From NCBI RefSeq assembly GCF_016616095.2, contig NZ_CP067089.2, positions 310,001 through 374,000 of the forward strand: a stretch of 64,000 nucleotides of DNA. The letters are read 5' to 3'. The DNA is from Breznakiella homolactica. Lineage in GTDB: Bacteria > Spirochaetota > Spirochaetia > Treponematales > Breznakiellaceae. Within the stretch, counting starts at the first letter, position 1. Each line of letters begins with the position of its first letter. The notes below the pieces were generated by a model, which saw nothing but the letters and a program-made list of their open reading frames with translations, made no database searches and had not been told where the DNA came from. Of the stretch, positions 8,516 through 17,313 are shown one piece after another. The position numbers and the translations under genes are program-made.

Positions 8516-9162
8516 AGAAAAGAACCTGGTTTATAATCTTTATCCCGGTTATCTGCCTGGTAATATTCGCCGTCTGGTTTCTTGTATCTTTCAGGATGTA
8601 TATTATCCCATACCATACGGTTTTTTATGAAAACAAAGAACTGGAAGTCTGGACCGACAGCTATGAAACGTGGACCCTGGATGATGAAAAATGGCTTATG
8701 CGGGGGTATGACCGTTCTCCGAGGAAGAGGGCGGACGATACGGTATCCCACTATCAGATAAACGGCGCCCTGTGTTACGCCGGTATCAGGGCAAAGGATG
8801 AGACGACCACGTATTCGCAGAACCCCTATGGAATCGGCATAACGGTGTGGGGGATTCTGGAGGAGCATATATCGTTTACCGTAAAATATATCGGAGTGAA
8901 CTCGGGAACAAAAAAAGACGTATCGGCCCAGCTCAACAAAGAGCTTCCGCAAACAGTGGTTCTGAAAAATGAGTCGCAAACCGGCGAAGGGCTTGTTTGG
9001 GGATATTACCACACGGAGGAGATCCTGGAATTTCAAAAGAAGCCGGTTACCCTTGAGTTTATATTGGAAGTTGAAACAGTTGATGGCCCGGAAACAGGAC
9101 ACCTCTTTTTTACACTGACACCGGAAGAACACTATGGACTGTTTCAGGTCCCTTCCGTATAG
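8512..9162 (+). CDS. Membrane-anchored extracytoplasmic protein
   Basis: This 216-aa protein has one N-terminal hydrophobic segment (TWFIIFIPVICLVIFAVWFLV) and no obvious cleavage site, so it is probably an anchored protein with its bulk outside. The rest is beta-rich and unrecognised. It begins inside the stop of the acetyltransferase (ATGA), so translation is coupled. Confidence 0.6.
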   Translation: MKKRTWFIIFIPVICLVIFAVWFLVSFRMYIIPYHTVFYENKELEVWTDSYETWTLDDEKWLMRGYDRSPRKRADDTVSHYQINGALCYAGIRAKDETTTYSQNPYGIGITVWGILEEHISFTVKYIGVNSGTKKDVSAQLNKELPQTVVLKNESQTGEGLVWGYYHTEEILEFQKKPVTLEFILEVETVDGPETGHLFFTLTPEEHYGLFQVPSV

Positions 9163-9361
9163 GCCCATAAGGGTCTGAAAAAATGCAAGGTCGGTGAAGA
9201 AGCCAAATAGTTTTTGCTGCTATCCGGATACCTACCCAAAAAAACAAGTATTCTCCGGTATTTTTAGAATAATAATGCCGGAAATCGTAAAACCCACCCA
9301 ATTTTGCTGGTAGATGCCGCTCTTTTTCCCATTATATTATTATGTGCCGCTATTCGGATAG

Positions 9362-9559
9362 AAATCTTTTATTCCCGGATGCGAAAAGAGACAGAGGGAA
9401 ATCAAAAAGAGCAATGGCGCGCACACCGAGGCGCTGAAGGGGAATGAAAACCTGGACGAGCTGGAGGAGGGGGAATACTTCGGCTTTAACGTTGACGCGG
9501 GGCTTGGAACAATTGTCGACGTACAGACACGGGACGCCTTCTGCGGGGAAGATGATTAA
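9362..9559 (+). pseudogene. C-terminal remnant resembling DUF4241
   Basis: An open frame without a start codon encodes GEYFGFNVDAGLGTIVDVQT and ends at TAA 9557-9559. The phrase GFNVDAGLGTIVDV resembles the GVDAGTGCFVD block of DUF4241 proteins. Only about 65 residues remain. The 200 bp before it (9163-9361) contain no feature I can name. Confidence 0.45.
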
Positions 9560-9717
9560 AAACAATACGCCCCGCGGCGGACTTTGTCCGGGAGGCGGCA
9601 GGGCCGGCATTTATATAGACAAAACATCAAAAATAATACATTTTTCAAGTTGATGTAGAATGCGCTCCGGCGCAAGTAAGTTTTCTGAGGAAAGGGACCA
9701 TACATAAAGGAGGGATT

Positions 9718-11004
9718 ATGAATGAGCAGCAGCAACGCAGAATAAGAAACGAAAATGAAAAGGCAAACCTGGCCATGGGGGCTTCCATGGCCGGCGGCCT
9801 GGGGCAAATCGCCATCATAGCCATAGTCGGCGCGCTGATCGCGGTGGTGATTTTAGTACTTGGCGCGGGATTCCGGGGGGCGTTGATTGCGGCTAAAACA
9901 TTCTGGCTGTACCCCCTTGTTATTTTGGTCGGAATTATTGTTTTTGCGATTATCAAAACCAAAGCTCCCATACTCAAGGGTTTGCTGGGGTTTCTGGCCG
10001 CCGCCGCGGTAATTGTCTTCGGCTGTATGGGCGCCACACGGTACTACCAAAACAGCGAAAGGTATTCCGCCTCGTATTATTCAGGGGATTACATTCAGGC
10101 TTTGCCCGACGGCTCCGTGCCCAAGCTGTATGAAAAACGGCATCAAAAAGGCGCGACAACAGAACTGGCCCTTGATGAAAAAGTGATTGTCAACGGTATT
10201 TCGTTTGATAAGTCGGAATTCAATATCACCACGGCTAATGGTGTTACCGGATGGGTAGAACTTGAGGCCTTCCCGGAAGACGCCCGGGGCACGCTTGCCA
10301 TTAACCTCGGCCTTGACGGGGTTGACTCGGAAGACGTCGCCATTGACCGCCAGACCGAACGCCTGATGGCGCGGTTTTATGATGTTGAAGAAAAAGGCGG
10401 AAACGTGGACCCAAAGGGCTACGTATCAGTTAAATATAAAGAATATACCTTGAAAAGCAACGTCTTAAACCGCTTTACCAAAGTAAACGTGGAAACGCCC
10501 TTCCTCTATCTTTTCCCCAAGGCCTACAAAAAGGGTGAAGACTTTATGGATAACGGGGTAAAACTAAAACTCGCCGGTGTCGCGTATGAAAACGACTGCA
10601 CGGTTTTGTACATGACGGTTAATTATAATACAACCAACGATAAAAATATTCCCTATTATTGGCTGCCCTATGGGCCAATTAATACCAACGCGTGGAAAGA
10701 ATCGCTTACTGTTACGGATTTGGATACCGGGGAAAAATGGACAGTACTCCAGGCGGACTATAAAAAAATCTGGTCTTATGCTGATACCGGCAGTGGCCCT
10801 ACCAACAGCCTGACAACACAAATGTTTTTCTTTCCGCCCTTCAAGTCGCGGCATTTTTCAATTACCCACGAAGCCGACGCCCTGCCGGGTAAGAAAAAAG
10901 CAGGCTACGGCGGAATACTGGGCCTCTTGTCATCAATGACCGGGATGAGCAGTCTGGGGGACATTTATTTTGATTATGAGTTTCCCGAAGTACGGGTACG
11001 GTAG
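9718..11004 (+). CDS. Membrane protein with SH3-like extracytoplasmic part
   Basis: This 428-aa protein has three hydrophobic helices in the first 115 residues (IAIIAIVGALIAVVILVLG, LYPLVILVGIIVFAII and LLGFLAAAAVIVFGCMG). About 310 outer residues follow. Near residues 120-185 an SH3-like strand pattern is visible (VPKLYEKRHQKGATTELALD, VTGWVELEAFPED). The rest may be a beta-rich ligand domain; the function is unknown. The ribosome site (AAAGGAGGG) is strong. It is followed 12 bp later by a 54-aa gene. Confidence 0.65.
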   Translation: MNEQQQRRIRNENEKANLAMGASMAGGLGQIAIIAIVGALIAVVILVLGAGFRGALIAAKTFWLYPLVILVGIIVFAIIKTKAPILKGLLGFLAAAAVIVFGCMGATRYYQNSERYSASYYSGDYIQALPDGSVPKLYEKRHQKGATTELALDEKVIVNGISFDKSEFNITTANGVTGWVELEAFPEDARGTLAINLGLDGVDSEDVAIDRQTERLMARFYDVEEKGGNVDPKGYVSVKYKEYTLKSNVLNRFTKVNVETPFLYLFPKAYKKGEDFMDNGVKLKLAGVAYENDCTVLYMTVNYNTTNDKNIPYYWLPYGPINTNAWKESLTVTDLDTGEKWTVLQADYKKIWSYADTGSGPTNSLTTQMFFFPPFKSRHFSITHEADALPGKKKAGYGGILGLLSSMTGMSSLGDIYFDYEFPEVRVR

Positions 11005-11016
11005 GAGGTATTTGAA

Positions 11017-11181
11017 ATGGGATTTCTTGACGATATAAAAGATAAAATCGGAACCAAAGCCGAAGAGTTTAAGCAGGCATACCAAAAGGCGTATGATGAA
11101 ACCGAAAGCCTGGCGGAAAGAAAGGAACGGAAGGAACGGGAGAAGGCGGAAAAAAACGCTTCCGGAGAAGGGGAGGCTTAA
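11017..11181 (+). CDS. Small highly charged protein, 54 aa
   Basis: ATG 11017 has AGGAGG (11003-11008) at good spacing, and TAA is at 11179-11181. The product is MGFLDDIKDKIGTKAEEFKQ and then a Lys/Glu-rich helix ending in EGEA. It is almost entirely amphipathic helix or coiled coil, with no hydrophobic core. It lies directly after the membrane protein gene and is probably in the same operon. Confidence 0.6.
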   Translation: MGFLDDIKDKIGTKAEEFKQAYQKAYDETESLAERKERKEREKAEKNASGEGEA

Positions 11182-11241
11182 AAGCTTTCCGTATCTCTTT
11201 CAAACCTTAGTAAATAATACTGCTGAAAAACATTGATTCCA

Positions 11242-11269
11242 CCCTGCCGTACATTCCTGTATGGCAGGG
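11242..11269 (+). terminator. Hairpin after the membrane protein / small protein unit
   Basis: CCCTGCCGTACA (11242-11253) pairs with TGTATGGCAGGG (11258-11269) with one mismatch. The T-run is weak (GTTTAAGG), so it may be a rho-independent terminator of low quality or simply a stabilising hairpin. Confidence 0.45.
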
Positions 11270-11390
11270 GTTTAAGGCGGGGGCAAAAATGCGTATGGTA
11301 AAGAGGATTATGATTCAACCGGGGAAAAACAGAAGGTGCGGCGTTAATAGTAATGCTGTCAAAGGGAGCGTCCCTGTTCCTTTATTTCTG

Positions 11391-12350
11391 ATGATCCGCC
11401 GTCCCGCGCTTTTGGCCGCCATTATTCTGATTGCCTGCCTGGCGGCAGGCTGCAGTTCATTCCCCGGAACTGCCGAACCTGACGGATTGGATACGGCGAT
11501 ACGTGAAGCGGCTGATTACTTTAACCTGAATATTCCGGCAGGGAACAAGGTGGCAATCATCGCCGTCAAGTCGGATTATCCGGCCCTTTCGGAATATATC
11601 ATTGATACCCTTACGGAAGACATGGTCAATGACCGTTTGTTTACGGTGGTTGAACGCAACCAGCTTAATGTTATTAGTACCGAATTAAACTTTCAGATGT
11701 CCGGGGATGTGGATGACAACTCGGCCCAGGCAATAGGGCGTATGACCGGCGCGCAGACAATAATTGTGGGGTCCGTATCCGCCTTGGGTACCATGTGGCG
11801 CTTGTCGTTCCGGGTGCTGGCGGTTGAGAAAGCGGAAGTGCAGGGACTGTTCAGCAAAAATATTCAAAACGCCGGCATTATTTCCGTACTCACATCAAGC
11901 CCGGATACCGCGGCAGGTACGGACGGCGGCACGGCGGAGCAGGCGCAAGCCGGTTCCCGGCAAACCGCTGTAACACCCCAGAATCCCGGATTAAATAACG
12001 GAACCTATACCCTTACGCCCCGCCCGCGGGGGAGGCTGAATGGGGTATGGCAGGATATTTATATTTCCCGTGTGGAAGTGGACGACGAGTATATGACAAT
12101 TTTCTTTGAAAACAAAGAAAGCGCCGGGGATGGTTACGGCCGCAGCGGTACCGTTAACTGGGACAGGGGCAGCGCCACAATAATTGATCTTGACAAGCCA
12201 AATGTTTACGGGAAGAACACCGGCCGCACCGGACGAAACAATGGTTCTGTAGTATCCTGTGTATTCGAGCGGATCGACGGCAGACGGTTCCGGCTGGAAA
12301 ACAGGCAGGGCATTGTTTTTACGGAGATTAATCTCGGCGCCCCTGATTAG
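11391..12350 (+). CDS. CsgG/FlgO-like lipoprotein
   Basis: From ATG 11391 the protein is 319 aa with a classic lipoprotein signal ending LAAGC (Cys21). An in-frame ATG at 11289 would push the lipobox cysteine to position 55, so 11391 is preferred although its ribosome site is weak. The mature domain (VAIIAVKSDYPALSEYIIDT, LFTVVERNQLNVI, GRMTGAQTIIVGSVSALG) matches the CsgG/HfaB fold of curli secretion and FlgO-like proteins. The C-terminus (PRPRGRLNGVWQDIYISRVE) is an extra beta domain. It is expected on the periplasmic face of a membrane. Confidence 0.75.
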   Translation: MIRRPALLAAIILIACLAAGCSSFPGTAEPDGLDTAIREAADYFNLNIPAGNKVAIIAVKSDYPALSEYIIDTLTEDMVNDRLFTVVERNQLNVISTELNFQMSGDVDDNSAQAIGRMTGAQTIIVGSVSALGTMWRLSFRVLAVEKAEVQGLFSKNIQNAGIISVLTSSPDTAAGTDGGTAEQAQAGSRQTAVTPQNPGLNNGTYTLTPRPRGRLNGVWQDIYISRVEVDDEYMTIFFENKESAGDGYGRSGTVNWDRGSATIIDLDKPNVYGKNTGRTGRNNGSVVSCVFERIDGRRFRLENRQGIVFTEINLGAPD

Positions 12351-12416
12351 AAATAGAGTACATCATATACCTCTTTGCTGTTTCAGACGCCGTACACTTT
12401 ATCCTAAGGCAATTAC

Positions 12417-13043
12417 ATGATAAACTTATTCCTGACATCGTATTTTACCCGGGTGGTCGAATTGTTCCCGCGGTTTACGGGAAACACCTGTTTTAATAAA
12501 CGGGTCGTTTTTATACCCACCGCCAATATTGTGGAAACGGTCAATTTCTATGTGGATTCCGATAAAAAGGAACTGGAGAAATTGGGCCTGGTAATCGATG
12601 AGCTTGAAATTTCAACAGCGCCTCAAAACGAAATAATAGAAAAAATATTCCAGGCGGACTATGTGTTTATGGAGGGCGGCAATTCATTTTTCCTGCTGCA
12701 GGAACTTAAAAGGACCGGAACAGACGCACTTGTTACGGAGCATATCCGGAAGGGGAAAATCTATATCGGATGCTCCGCCGGTTCAATGGTTGTCTCGAAA
12801 ACTATAGAATATGAAAAGTATATGGACGAGCCGGATGATGTGACCGCCGCCCCCGGATTAGCCAATGATTTTACCGCCCTCGGGATAGTGGATTTTTCCG
12901 TAGTGCCCCACTATGATCCGGATAATAAACCGGCTCAGGAAATAATAAAATTATATTCGGAACAATATAATCTGCGTCCCATCAGCGACAACCAGGTCAT
13001 AACGGTTGTTGGTAATCGCGTAGAAATAGAATCCGCTGAATAA
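12417..13043 (+). CDS. Peptidase S51 / dipeptidase E-like protein
   Basis: This 208-aa protein has the nucleophile elbow GCSAGS with Ser120 and a preceding EGGNSFFLL loop (86-94). This matches the class I glutamine-amidotransferase fold of dipeptidase E and cyanophycinase. A VVPHYDPDN segment near 164-172 could carry the catalytic His. Such enzymes cleave Asp-Xaa dipeptides. Length is right for the family. A weak AAGG lies 7 bp upstream of the ATG. Confidence 0.75.
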   Translation: MINLFLTSYFTRVVELFPRFTGNTCFNKRVVFIPTANIVETVNFYVDSDKKELEKLGLVIDELEISTAPQNEIIEKIFQADYVFMEGGNSFFLLQELKRTGTDALVTEHIRKGKIYIGCSAGSMVVSKTIEYEKYMDEPDDVTAAPGLANDFTALGIVDFSVVPHYDPDNKPAQEIIKLYSEQYNLRPISDNQVITVVGNRVEIESAE

Positions 13044-13086
13044 AAACGGCGTGAAAAAAGGTGGCGGCGGCTAACCATTTTTCTCC

Positions 13087-13156
13087 TTTCCTTTGCAATC
13101 CCCGGCGGGTGTGATATACTTTTCTCATGGAAATGGGCCTCCGCAAAGCAGGCTCA
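13087..13156 (+). promoter_or_regulatory. Dispersed promoter repeat, copy B, with short reading frame
   Basis: TTGCAA (13093-13098), 16 bp, TATACT (13115-13120), then TCATGGAAATG. ATG 13127 opens a 10-codon frame (MEMGLRKAGS) ending at 13156. Its sequence is nearly the same as the start of copy D at 23714. It is the radC-like promoter and start, detached from the gene, and now lies just upstream of the secreted protein gene at 13184. Confidence 0.65.
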
Positions 13157-13183
13157 TGAAGGATTGCGGGAGCAGAGGTGATT

Positions 13184-13621
13184 ATGAGCAAAAATGTACT
13201 GTTTCTTTGTATCTTTTTCTTAGCCACAAATGGTTTTCTCGCCGCTCAAAATTCCGAAATAAAACAGTACTCTGATCCCATAAATGGATACAGCGGTGTA
13301 GCGGCGGCGGAATACATAGACAACTATAGTGATGAATTATCAGAATATACTGATAAAGAATTTGACGACCTAATGCAGGAATATTTTGAAGAAATGCTTG
13401 GTTCAGATGGCAAAGCCATTGATAAAATATCAAAAAATAATTATTGGTTATGCCAGCAGGCGCTCAATGAATGGGACCTTGAAGACGGAGAGCTCTATTT
13501 AGTTGTATGCGCTGACAATATGTATTCAACGGATCCTTTTGTTTTTCTTATAATTATTGAAGACAGCGGAGAGTCATTCAAATGGTGGGGAAGGGCGGCT
13601 GCTATAACGTATTCTGAGTAG
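13184..13621 (+). CDS. Small secreted acidic protein
   Basis: This 145-aa protein has a signal peptide (MSKNVLFLCIFFLATNGFLAA, cut likely before QNSE). The mature part is acidic (DEFDDLMQEYFEEM-like) and ends with a Trp-rich segment (SFKWWGRAAAI). ATG 13184 has AGAGG upstream. Function is unknown. It sits directly behind promoter repeat copy B. Confidence 0.55.
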   Translation: MSKNVLFLCIFFLATNGFLAAQNSEIKQYSDPINGYSGVAAAEYIDNYSDELSEYTDKEFDDLMQEYFEEMLGSDGKAIDKISKNNYWLCQQALNEWDLEDGELYLVVCADNMYSTDPFVFLIIIEDSGESFKWWGRAAAITYSE

Positions 13622-13750
13622 GATATTTCAGCGTGAAGTTACAATGTGTGGAATTATTCGCTGGAATAATCCGTTTACCGGAGAAGATGTCTGTATTAAG
13701 TCCGTATCAAGGCCCTGCCGGGCGGCCTCTCCCGCAATCATTTTTCCGCT

Positions 13751-13783
13751 TTCCTTTGCAATCTCATGAGCTTGTGATATACT
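13751..13783 (+). promoter_or_regulatory. Dispersed promoter repeat, copy C (radC-like promoter)
   Basis: TTGCAA (13756-13761), a 16-bp spacer and extended -10 TGATATACT (TATACT 13778-13783) lie 6 bp before ATG 13790. The transcript would be leaderless. This is the only copy attached to an intact radC-like gene. Confidence 0.75.
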
Positions 13784-13789
13784 TTTTTC

Positions 13790-14494
13790 ATGGAAATAAA
13801 GCTCACCAAAGATCAAAAGAAGATACTCAACAAACCTTCGGATATTTATCCCATCATGCGGGAAATACTCATGAGGGACAATAAGATAGACCGCAACCGG
13901 GAGCACTTCTGGGCCGTGGGTCTGGGCCAGAGTCTCCTGCTCCAGTATGTGGAGCTTATCAGCCTGGGAGGAACCAAGCGCACCACGGTGGAACCCATGA
14001 ACGTGTTCCGGCTGGCGGTGATGAAAGGCTCCGCCCGGATTATCCTGGTGCATAACCATCCGTCGGAGAGTCTTGAGCCATCCGACCCTGACAAGAATGT
14101 CACCGACCGGCTGTATCAGGTGGGGAAGATTCTGGACATCGAGGTTGACGACCACCTGATTATAACCCCCAAGGCGTACTACAGTTTCGCCGAGTCGGGC
14201 CTGCTGGCGGAGCTTGCCAAGAGTACGGAGTATGTGCCCCAGTATGAGCTTGAGGAACGGTACCGCCGGGAGAAGGAGGCCATAGTCAGGGAGATGCTGG
14301 AGTTACAGGAAAAGATGCTCAAAGACGCCCTGGAGGAAGGCCGCAAGGTGGGGCTGGAACAGGGGGAGAAGGCTGGTGAAAAAAAGAACAAGATTGAGAT
14401 AGCAAAAAATATGCTGCAGGAAGGTTTTGATATCAACATTATTCGAAAGCTTACGGGGCTGACGAAGAAGGTGATAGAGAGCCTAAGGGAGTAG
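13790..14494 (+). CDS. RadC-like JAMM-domain protein with Rpn-type C-terminal tail
   Basis: This 234-aa protein has the JAMM metal site of RadC: His88-Asn-His90 (LVHNHPSES), then PSDPD giving the S-x2-D part at Ser98/Asp101, and DDHLIITP at 120-127. Genuine RadC has two N-terminal HhH motifs that are missing here. The C-terminal 80 residues form a long charged helix ending EGFDINIIRKLTGLTKKVIE, like the tail of Rpn/PD-(D/E)XK transposase-like proteins. It stands immediately upstream of the first cassette boundary. Degenerate copies at 23714-23838 and 56906-56950 show that the unit is repeated in the genome. Confidence 0.75.
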   Translation: MEIKLTKDQKKILNKPSDIYPIMREILMRDNKIDRNREHFWAVGLGQSLLLQYVELISLGGTKRTTVEPMNVFRLAVMKGSARIILVHNHPSESLEPSDPDKNVTDRLYQVGKILDIEVDDHLIITPKAYYSFAESGLLAELAKSTEYVPQYELEERYRREKEAIVREMLELQEKMLKDALEEGRKVGLEQGEKAGEKKNKIEIAKNMLQEGFDINIIRKLTGLTKKVIESLRE

Positions 14495-14498
14495 GTGT

Positions 14499-14557
14499 GG
14501 AGTTTTCTTGAAGGGAGAACTCCTAAGCTGGATTGAAACCCTTGGTTTCAATCCAGC
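14499..14557 (+). repeat. Double-hairpin dispersed element, copy 1 (radC 3' flank)
   Basis: Hairpin one is GGAGTTTTC (14499-14507) with GGAGAACTCC (14514-14523). Hairpin two has perfect 14-bp arms, GCTGGATTGAAACC (14527-14540) and GGTTTCAATCCAGC (14544-14557). The same two-hairpin unit, with TAAGCTG between the hairpins, occurs at 40557-40615 (opposite strand) and in decayed form at 56939-56989. It probably ends radC transcription. Confidence 0.75.
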
Positions 14558-14573
14558 AATTGAAGGGTTGAGC

Positions 14574-14623
14574 CAGGAGATATAGCGGGATAGACGAAGG
14601 ATAGCGATTATTAGGAGTTAGAC
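14574..14623 (+). other. attI-like left boundary of cassette array A
   Basis: CAGGAGATATAGC (14574-14586) is followed after 43 bp by GTTAGAC (14617-14623), where the first cassette begins. The second array has the same 13-mer at 57022-57034 and GTTGGAC 42 bp later. TAGACGAA occurs at 14591-14598 and again across the junction at 14619-14626, as a direct repeat. Conserved position and spacing suggest the recombination site into which first cassettes insert. No integrase gene adjoins it. Confidence 0.5.
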
Positions 14624-14706
14624 GAAATTTCTTTTTGCATTTTTTTGTAAGTTACAAAATAAATAAAAAGATATAAACTAATAATTGTACTTAAAATGAA
14701 GGAGAT

Positions 14707-16809
14707 ATGATTATGGAACTTAATGGATTTTCAGTATCAGAATTTCGTTCAATAAAATATAGTAATTGGATCGAGGCTGATAAAGTAACTGCCTTAATAG
14801 GAACAAATGAAAGCGGAAAAACTAATATACTTGTGCCTCTTTGGAAGTTTAATCCGGCAAGCGAAGGGGAAATAGACCAAATATTAGATTTCCCAAGAAG
14901 TAAATACAATGAATTTCGAAGTTTAAAAGAAAAGCCTAAATTCATAAAGGTAAAATTCATTTTAAATGAGAGTGAATCAAAAAAAATATCTGAATTAACT
15001 AATATGGATTATACAAAATTTAATGAGTTAATCTGTGAAATGGATTATGATTTAAATAGATCAATATCTTTTCCATTATCTAAAATAGATAGAAGTACAG
15101 ACAAGTTGAAAATATTGGAATTATTAAAAAATACCTTATCATCGATCGAAAATACTGAAGCATCTAAACAAGAAGAATCAATGCGGGATGAAATAAATAA
15201 ACTATTAAATGAAATAATAAATATTATAAATTCTGATGATAAAAAATATATTATGCGTGCTGATTTAAGAATTTATTATGATAAATTAGGTAAAATTAGT
15301 TTAGAAAAAGCTGTAAAAACATCTCTTATAAAACCTTTGTTTGAAAAATTATTGGAAGATATTTATTCAATTTTATTTGAATTAAATAAGCAAAACCCAG
15401 AGGATATTAAAGAGGTTAAAGATTTTATATTTTCTCATTTGCCATCATTTGTTTATTATTCTAATTATGGCAATTTAGATTCAGAAATATATCTACCTCA
15501 TGTGATAGCTAATTTAAAGCGTACAGATTTAGGGCCTAAAGAAGCTGCAAAAGCGAGAACGCTGAAAGTTCTTTTTGAATTTGTACGACTTTCTCCGGAA
15601 GAGATTCATGAATTAGGAAAAGAAATAATAAATGGAAGGCCTCCTCAAAATCAATCAGAAATTGATGAGATTGCTAAACGAAAAAAAGAAAGAGATATAT
15701 TACTACAATCAGCATCAACAGAACTAACACAAAAATTTCGGGACTGGTGGAAACAAGGAGAGTATCGTTTCAGATTCCAAGCAGATGGTGATCATTTTAG
15801 AATATGGGTTTCAGACGATAATAGACCAGAGGACATAGAACTAGAAGGGAGGAGTACAGGCTTACAATGGTTTTTAAGCTTTTTTCTAGTTTTTCTTGTT
15901 GAGAGTAAAAAAAGTCATTTGAATTCAATTCTTTTATTGGATGAACCTGGCCTATCTCTTCATCCATTGGCACAGAAAGATTTAGCCTTATTTTTTGAAA
16001 ATTTAGCAAAAACTAATCAATTGCTTTATACAACACACTCACCATTTCTTATCGACACAGACAAACTTGATCGAGTAAGGTCAGTCTATATAAATGATGA
16101 TGGATACACAGAGGTTTCTCCTGATCTGAGAGCTTCTCAAAATAAAACCCAGCAGCAGCGATCAATATTTCCGGTACACGCTGCTTTGGGATTATCTGTA
16201 TCTGACACATTACTTTTAGGCTGTATTCCTATAATTATAGAAGGTCAATCGGATCAAAATTATCTTACTATAATTAAAAACTTACTTATCAATCACAAGA
16301 AAATAAACCCAATGAAAGAGATTGTTTTTTTACCAGCTGGTGGTGTAAAGGGAATAAAAGCATTATTGCCCATAATTACTGGTACTTCTGAAGAATTGCC
16401 ATTTGTGATTGTAGATTCAGATGGCCCAGGATTAAAGCAATACAAAGATCTAATAGAAGGAATATATAATTCTGAGAATGAAAAAGTCATACAAATTGGT
16501 TCCTTGACCACAATACAAAATGCCGAAGTCGAAGATTTATTTCCTCATAAATTATTGGCAGATACTTTTGATAAATCATTTAGAGCTTTCGATGTTTATG
16601 CAAGTGATCTCATTAATAATGATGAAGCTATTATTAATCAATTAGAGAAATTTGCTCAAAGTCAGAATATTCATCTTGAAACTCCTGGTTGGAAAGTTGT
16701 TTTGTCAAAAAATGTAAAGTCGCGAATATTGAACAAACCTGACTTAATAGATCCAAATACTGAGTTCTTTTCTAAGTGGATTGAACTTTTTTCAAAAATC
16801 GTTGAATAA
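14707..16809 (+). CDS. OLD-family ATP-dependent endonuclease (AAA ATPase + TOPRIM), cassette 1
   Basis: This 700-aa protein has Walker A GTNESGKT at residues 32-39, the ABC-type signature region EGRSTGLQWFLSFF near 380, Walker B LLLDEPGLSLHP near 407-418, and TTHSPFLI just after. The C-terminal third is a TOPRIM domain: IIIEGQSDQN near 509 and FVIVDSDGPG near 566. This order is that of OLD nucleases, including GajA of the Gabija phage-defence system. No GajB-like helicase follows, so it resembles a solitary OLD protein. Start ATG 14707 or 14713; AAGGAG lies just upstream. It is the sole gene of the first cassette. Confidence 0.85.
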   Translation: MIMELNGFSVSEFRSIKYSNWIEADKVTALIGTNESGKTNILVPLWKFNPASEGEIDQILDFPRSKYNEFRSLKEKPKFIKVKFILNESESKKISELTNMDYTKFNELICEMDYDLNRSISFPLSKIDRSTDKLKILELLKNTLSSIENTEASKQEESMRDEINKLLNEIINIINSDDKKYIMRADLRIYYDKLGKISLEKAVKTSLIKPLFEKLLEDIYSILFELNKQNPEDIKEVKDFIFSHLPSFVYYSNYGNLDSEIYLPHVIANLKRTDLGPKEAAKARTLKVLFEFVRLSPEEIHELGKEIINGRPPQNQSEIDEIAKRKKERDILLQSASTELTQKFRDWWKQGEYRFRFQADGDHFRIWVSDDNRPEDIELEGRSTGLQWFLSFFLVFLVESKKSHLNSILLLDEPGLSLHPLAQKDLALFFENLAKTNQLLYTTHSPFLIDTDKLDRVRSVYINDDGYTEVSPDLRASQNKTQQQRSIFPVHAALGLSVSDTLLLGCIPIIIEGQSDQNYLTIIKNLLINHKKINPMKEIVFLPAGGVKGIKALLPIITGTSEELPFVIVDSDGPGLKQYKDLIEGIYNSENEKVIQIGSLTTIQNAEVEDLFPHKLLADTFDKSFRAFDVYASDLINNDEAIINQLEKFAQSQNIHLETPGWKVVLSKNVKSRILNKPDLIDPNTEFFSKWIELFSKIVE

Positions 16810-16850
16810 AAATTGAGTTCAAAACCTGTAAGTAAACAAAAAGAAACTTC

Positions 16851-17017
16851 GTCTAACAGCGTGTATCCGCGGACGCGCACTTCGTGCGCTGGCCTGCGTT
16901 CGGCTAGGTCAGCTACGCTTCCCACGCCTCACTCCGGCACATTTTGTCAGCCCTGGTCTTGCTACGCAAGCCCTTATTCGGGCTGCCAAAACGTCGGATA
17001 CACCCGGGACGTTAGGC
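16851..17017 (+). other. attC-like site 1
   Basis: R'' box GTCTAAC (16851-16857, fits RYYYAAC) and R' box GTTAGGC (17011-17017, fits GTTRRRY) bound a 167-bp imperfect palindrome. Inner boxes GTGTATCCG (16861-16869) and CGGATACAC (16995-17003) are exact complements (L''/L'). The middle folds into nested hairpins (GCGCACTTCGTGCGC). Confidence 0.85.
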
Positions 17018-17313
17018 GACATGCCCTCGAGCTTTTATTCTATGATTGGACACACGCCCGGACCTCCGGCCGCCAGGCGGCAGGATTTCCAAGGTGTGAT
17101 TGCTAATGAAACCTTCTCTTGGAAGATTATTTTACTTTTTCTTCCTCTTTTTATTCTTGCCTCGTGTCACAGATGGAAAAAATGAGATAAATAGAATTAC
17201 TTACCACTTTGATATTCGGTGTTGCCATATTCTGTTTATTCGTTGCAAGCTATACAAGCATATTCAGATTATTTAATAAGATTTCGTTTAATTTGTGAGA
17301 AGAGGAGGGAAAA
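17018..17313 (+). other. Leader of cassette 2, no confident gene
   Basis: This stretch precedes the cassette 2 gene. Two short frames are visible: MKPSLGRLFYFFFLFLFLP (from ATG 17106), and a hydrophobic frame without a proper start, ELLTTLIFGVAIFCLFVASY, ending at 17298. The second looks like the tail of a small membrane protein. Neither is strong enough to call as a gene. Confidence 0.35.

Noticed and set aside
14707..16809. Full Gabija system
   Set aside because: The OLD-type nuclease matches GajA in architecture, but no UvrD-like GajB gene follows; an attC site closes the cassette immediately.
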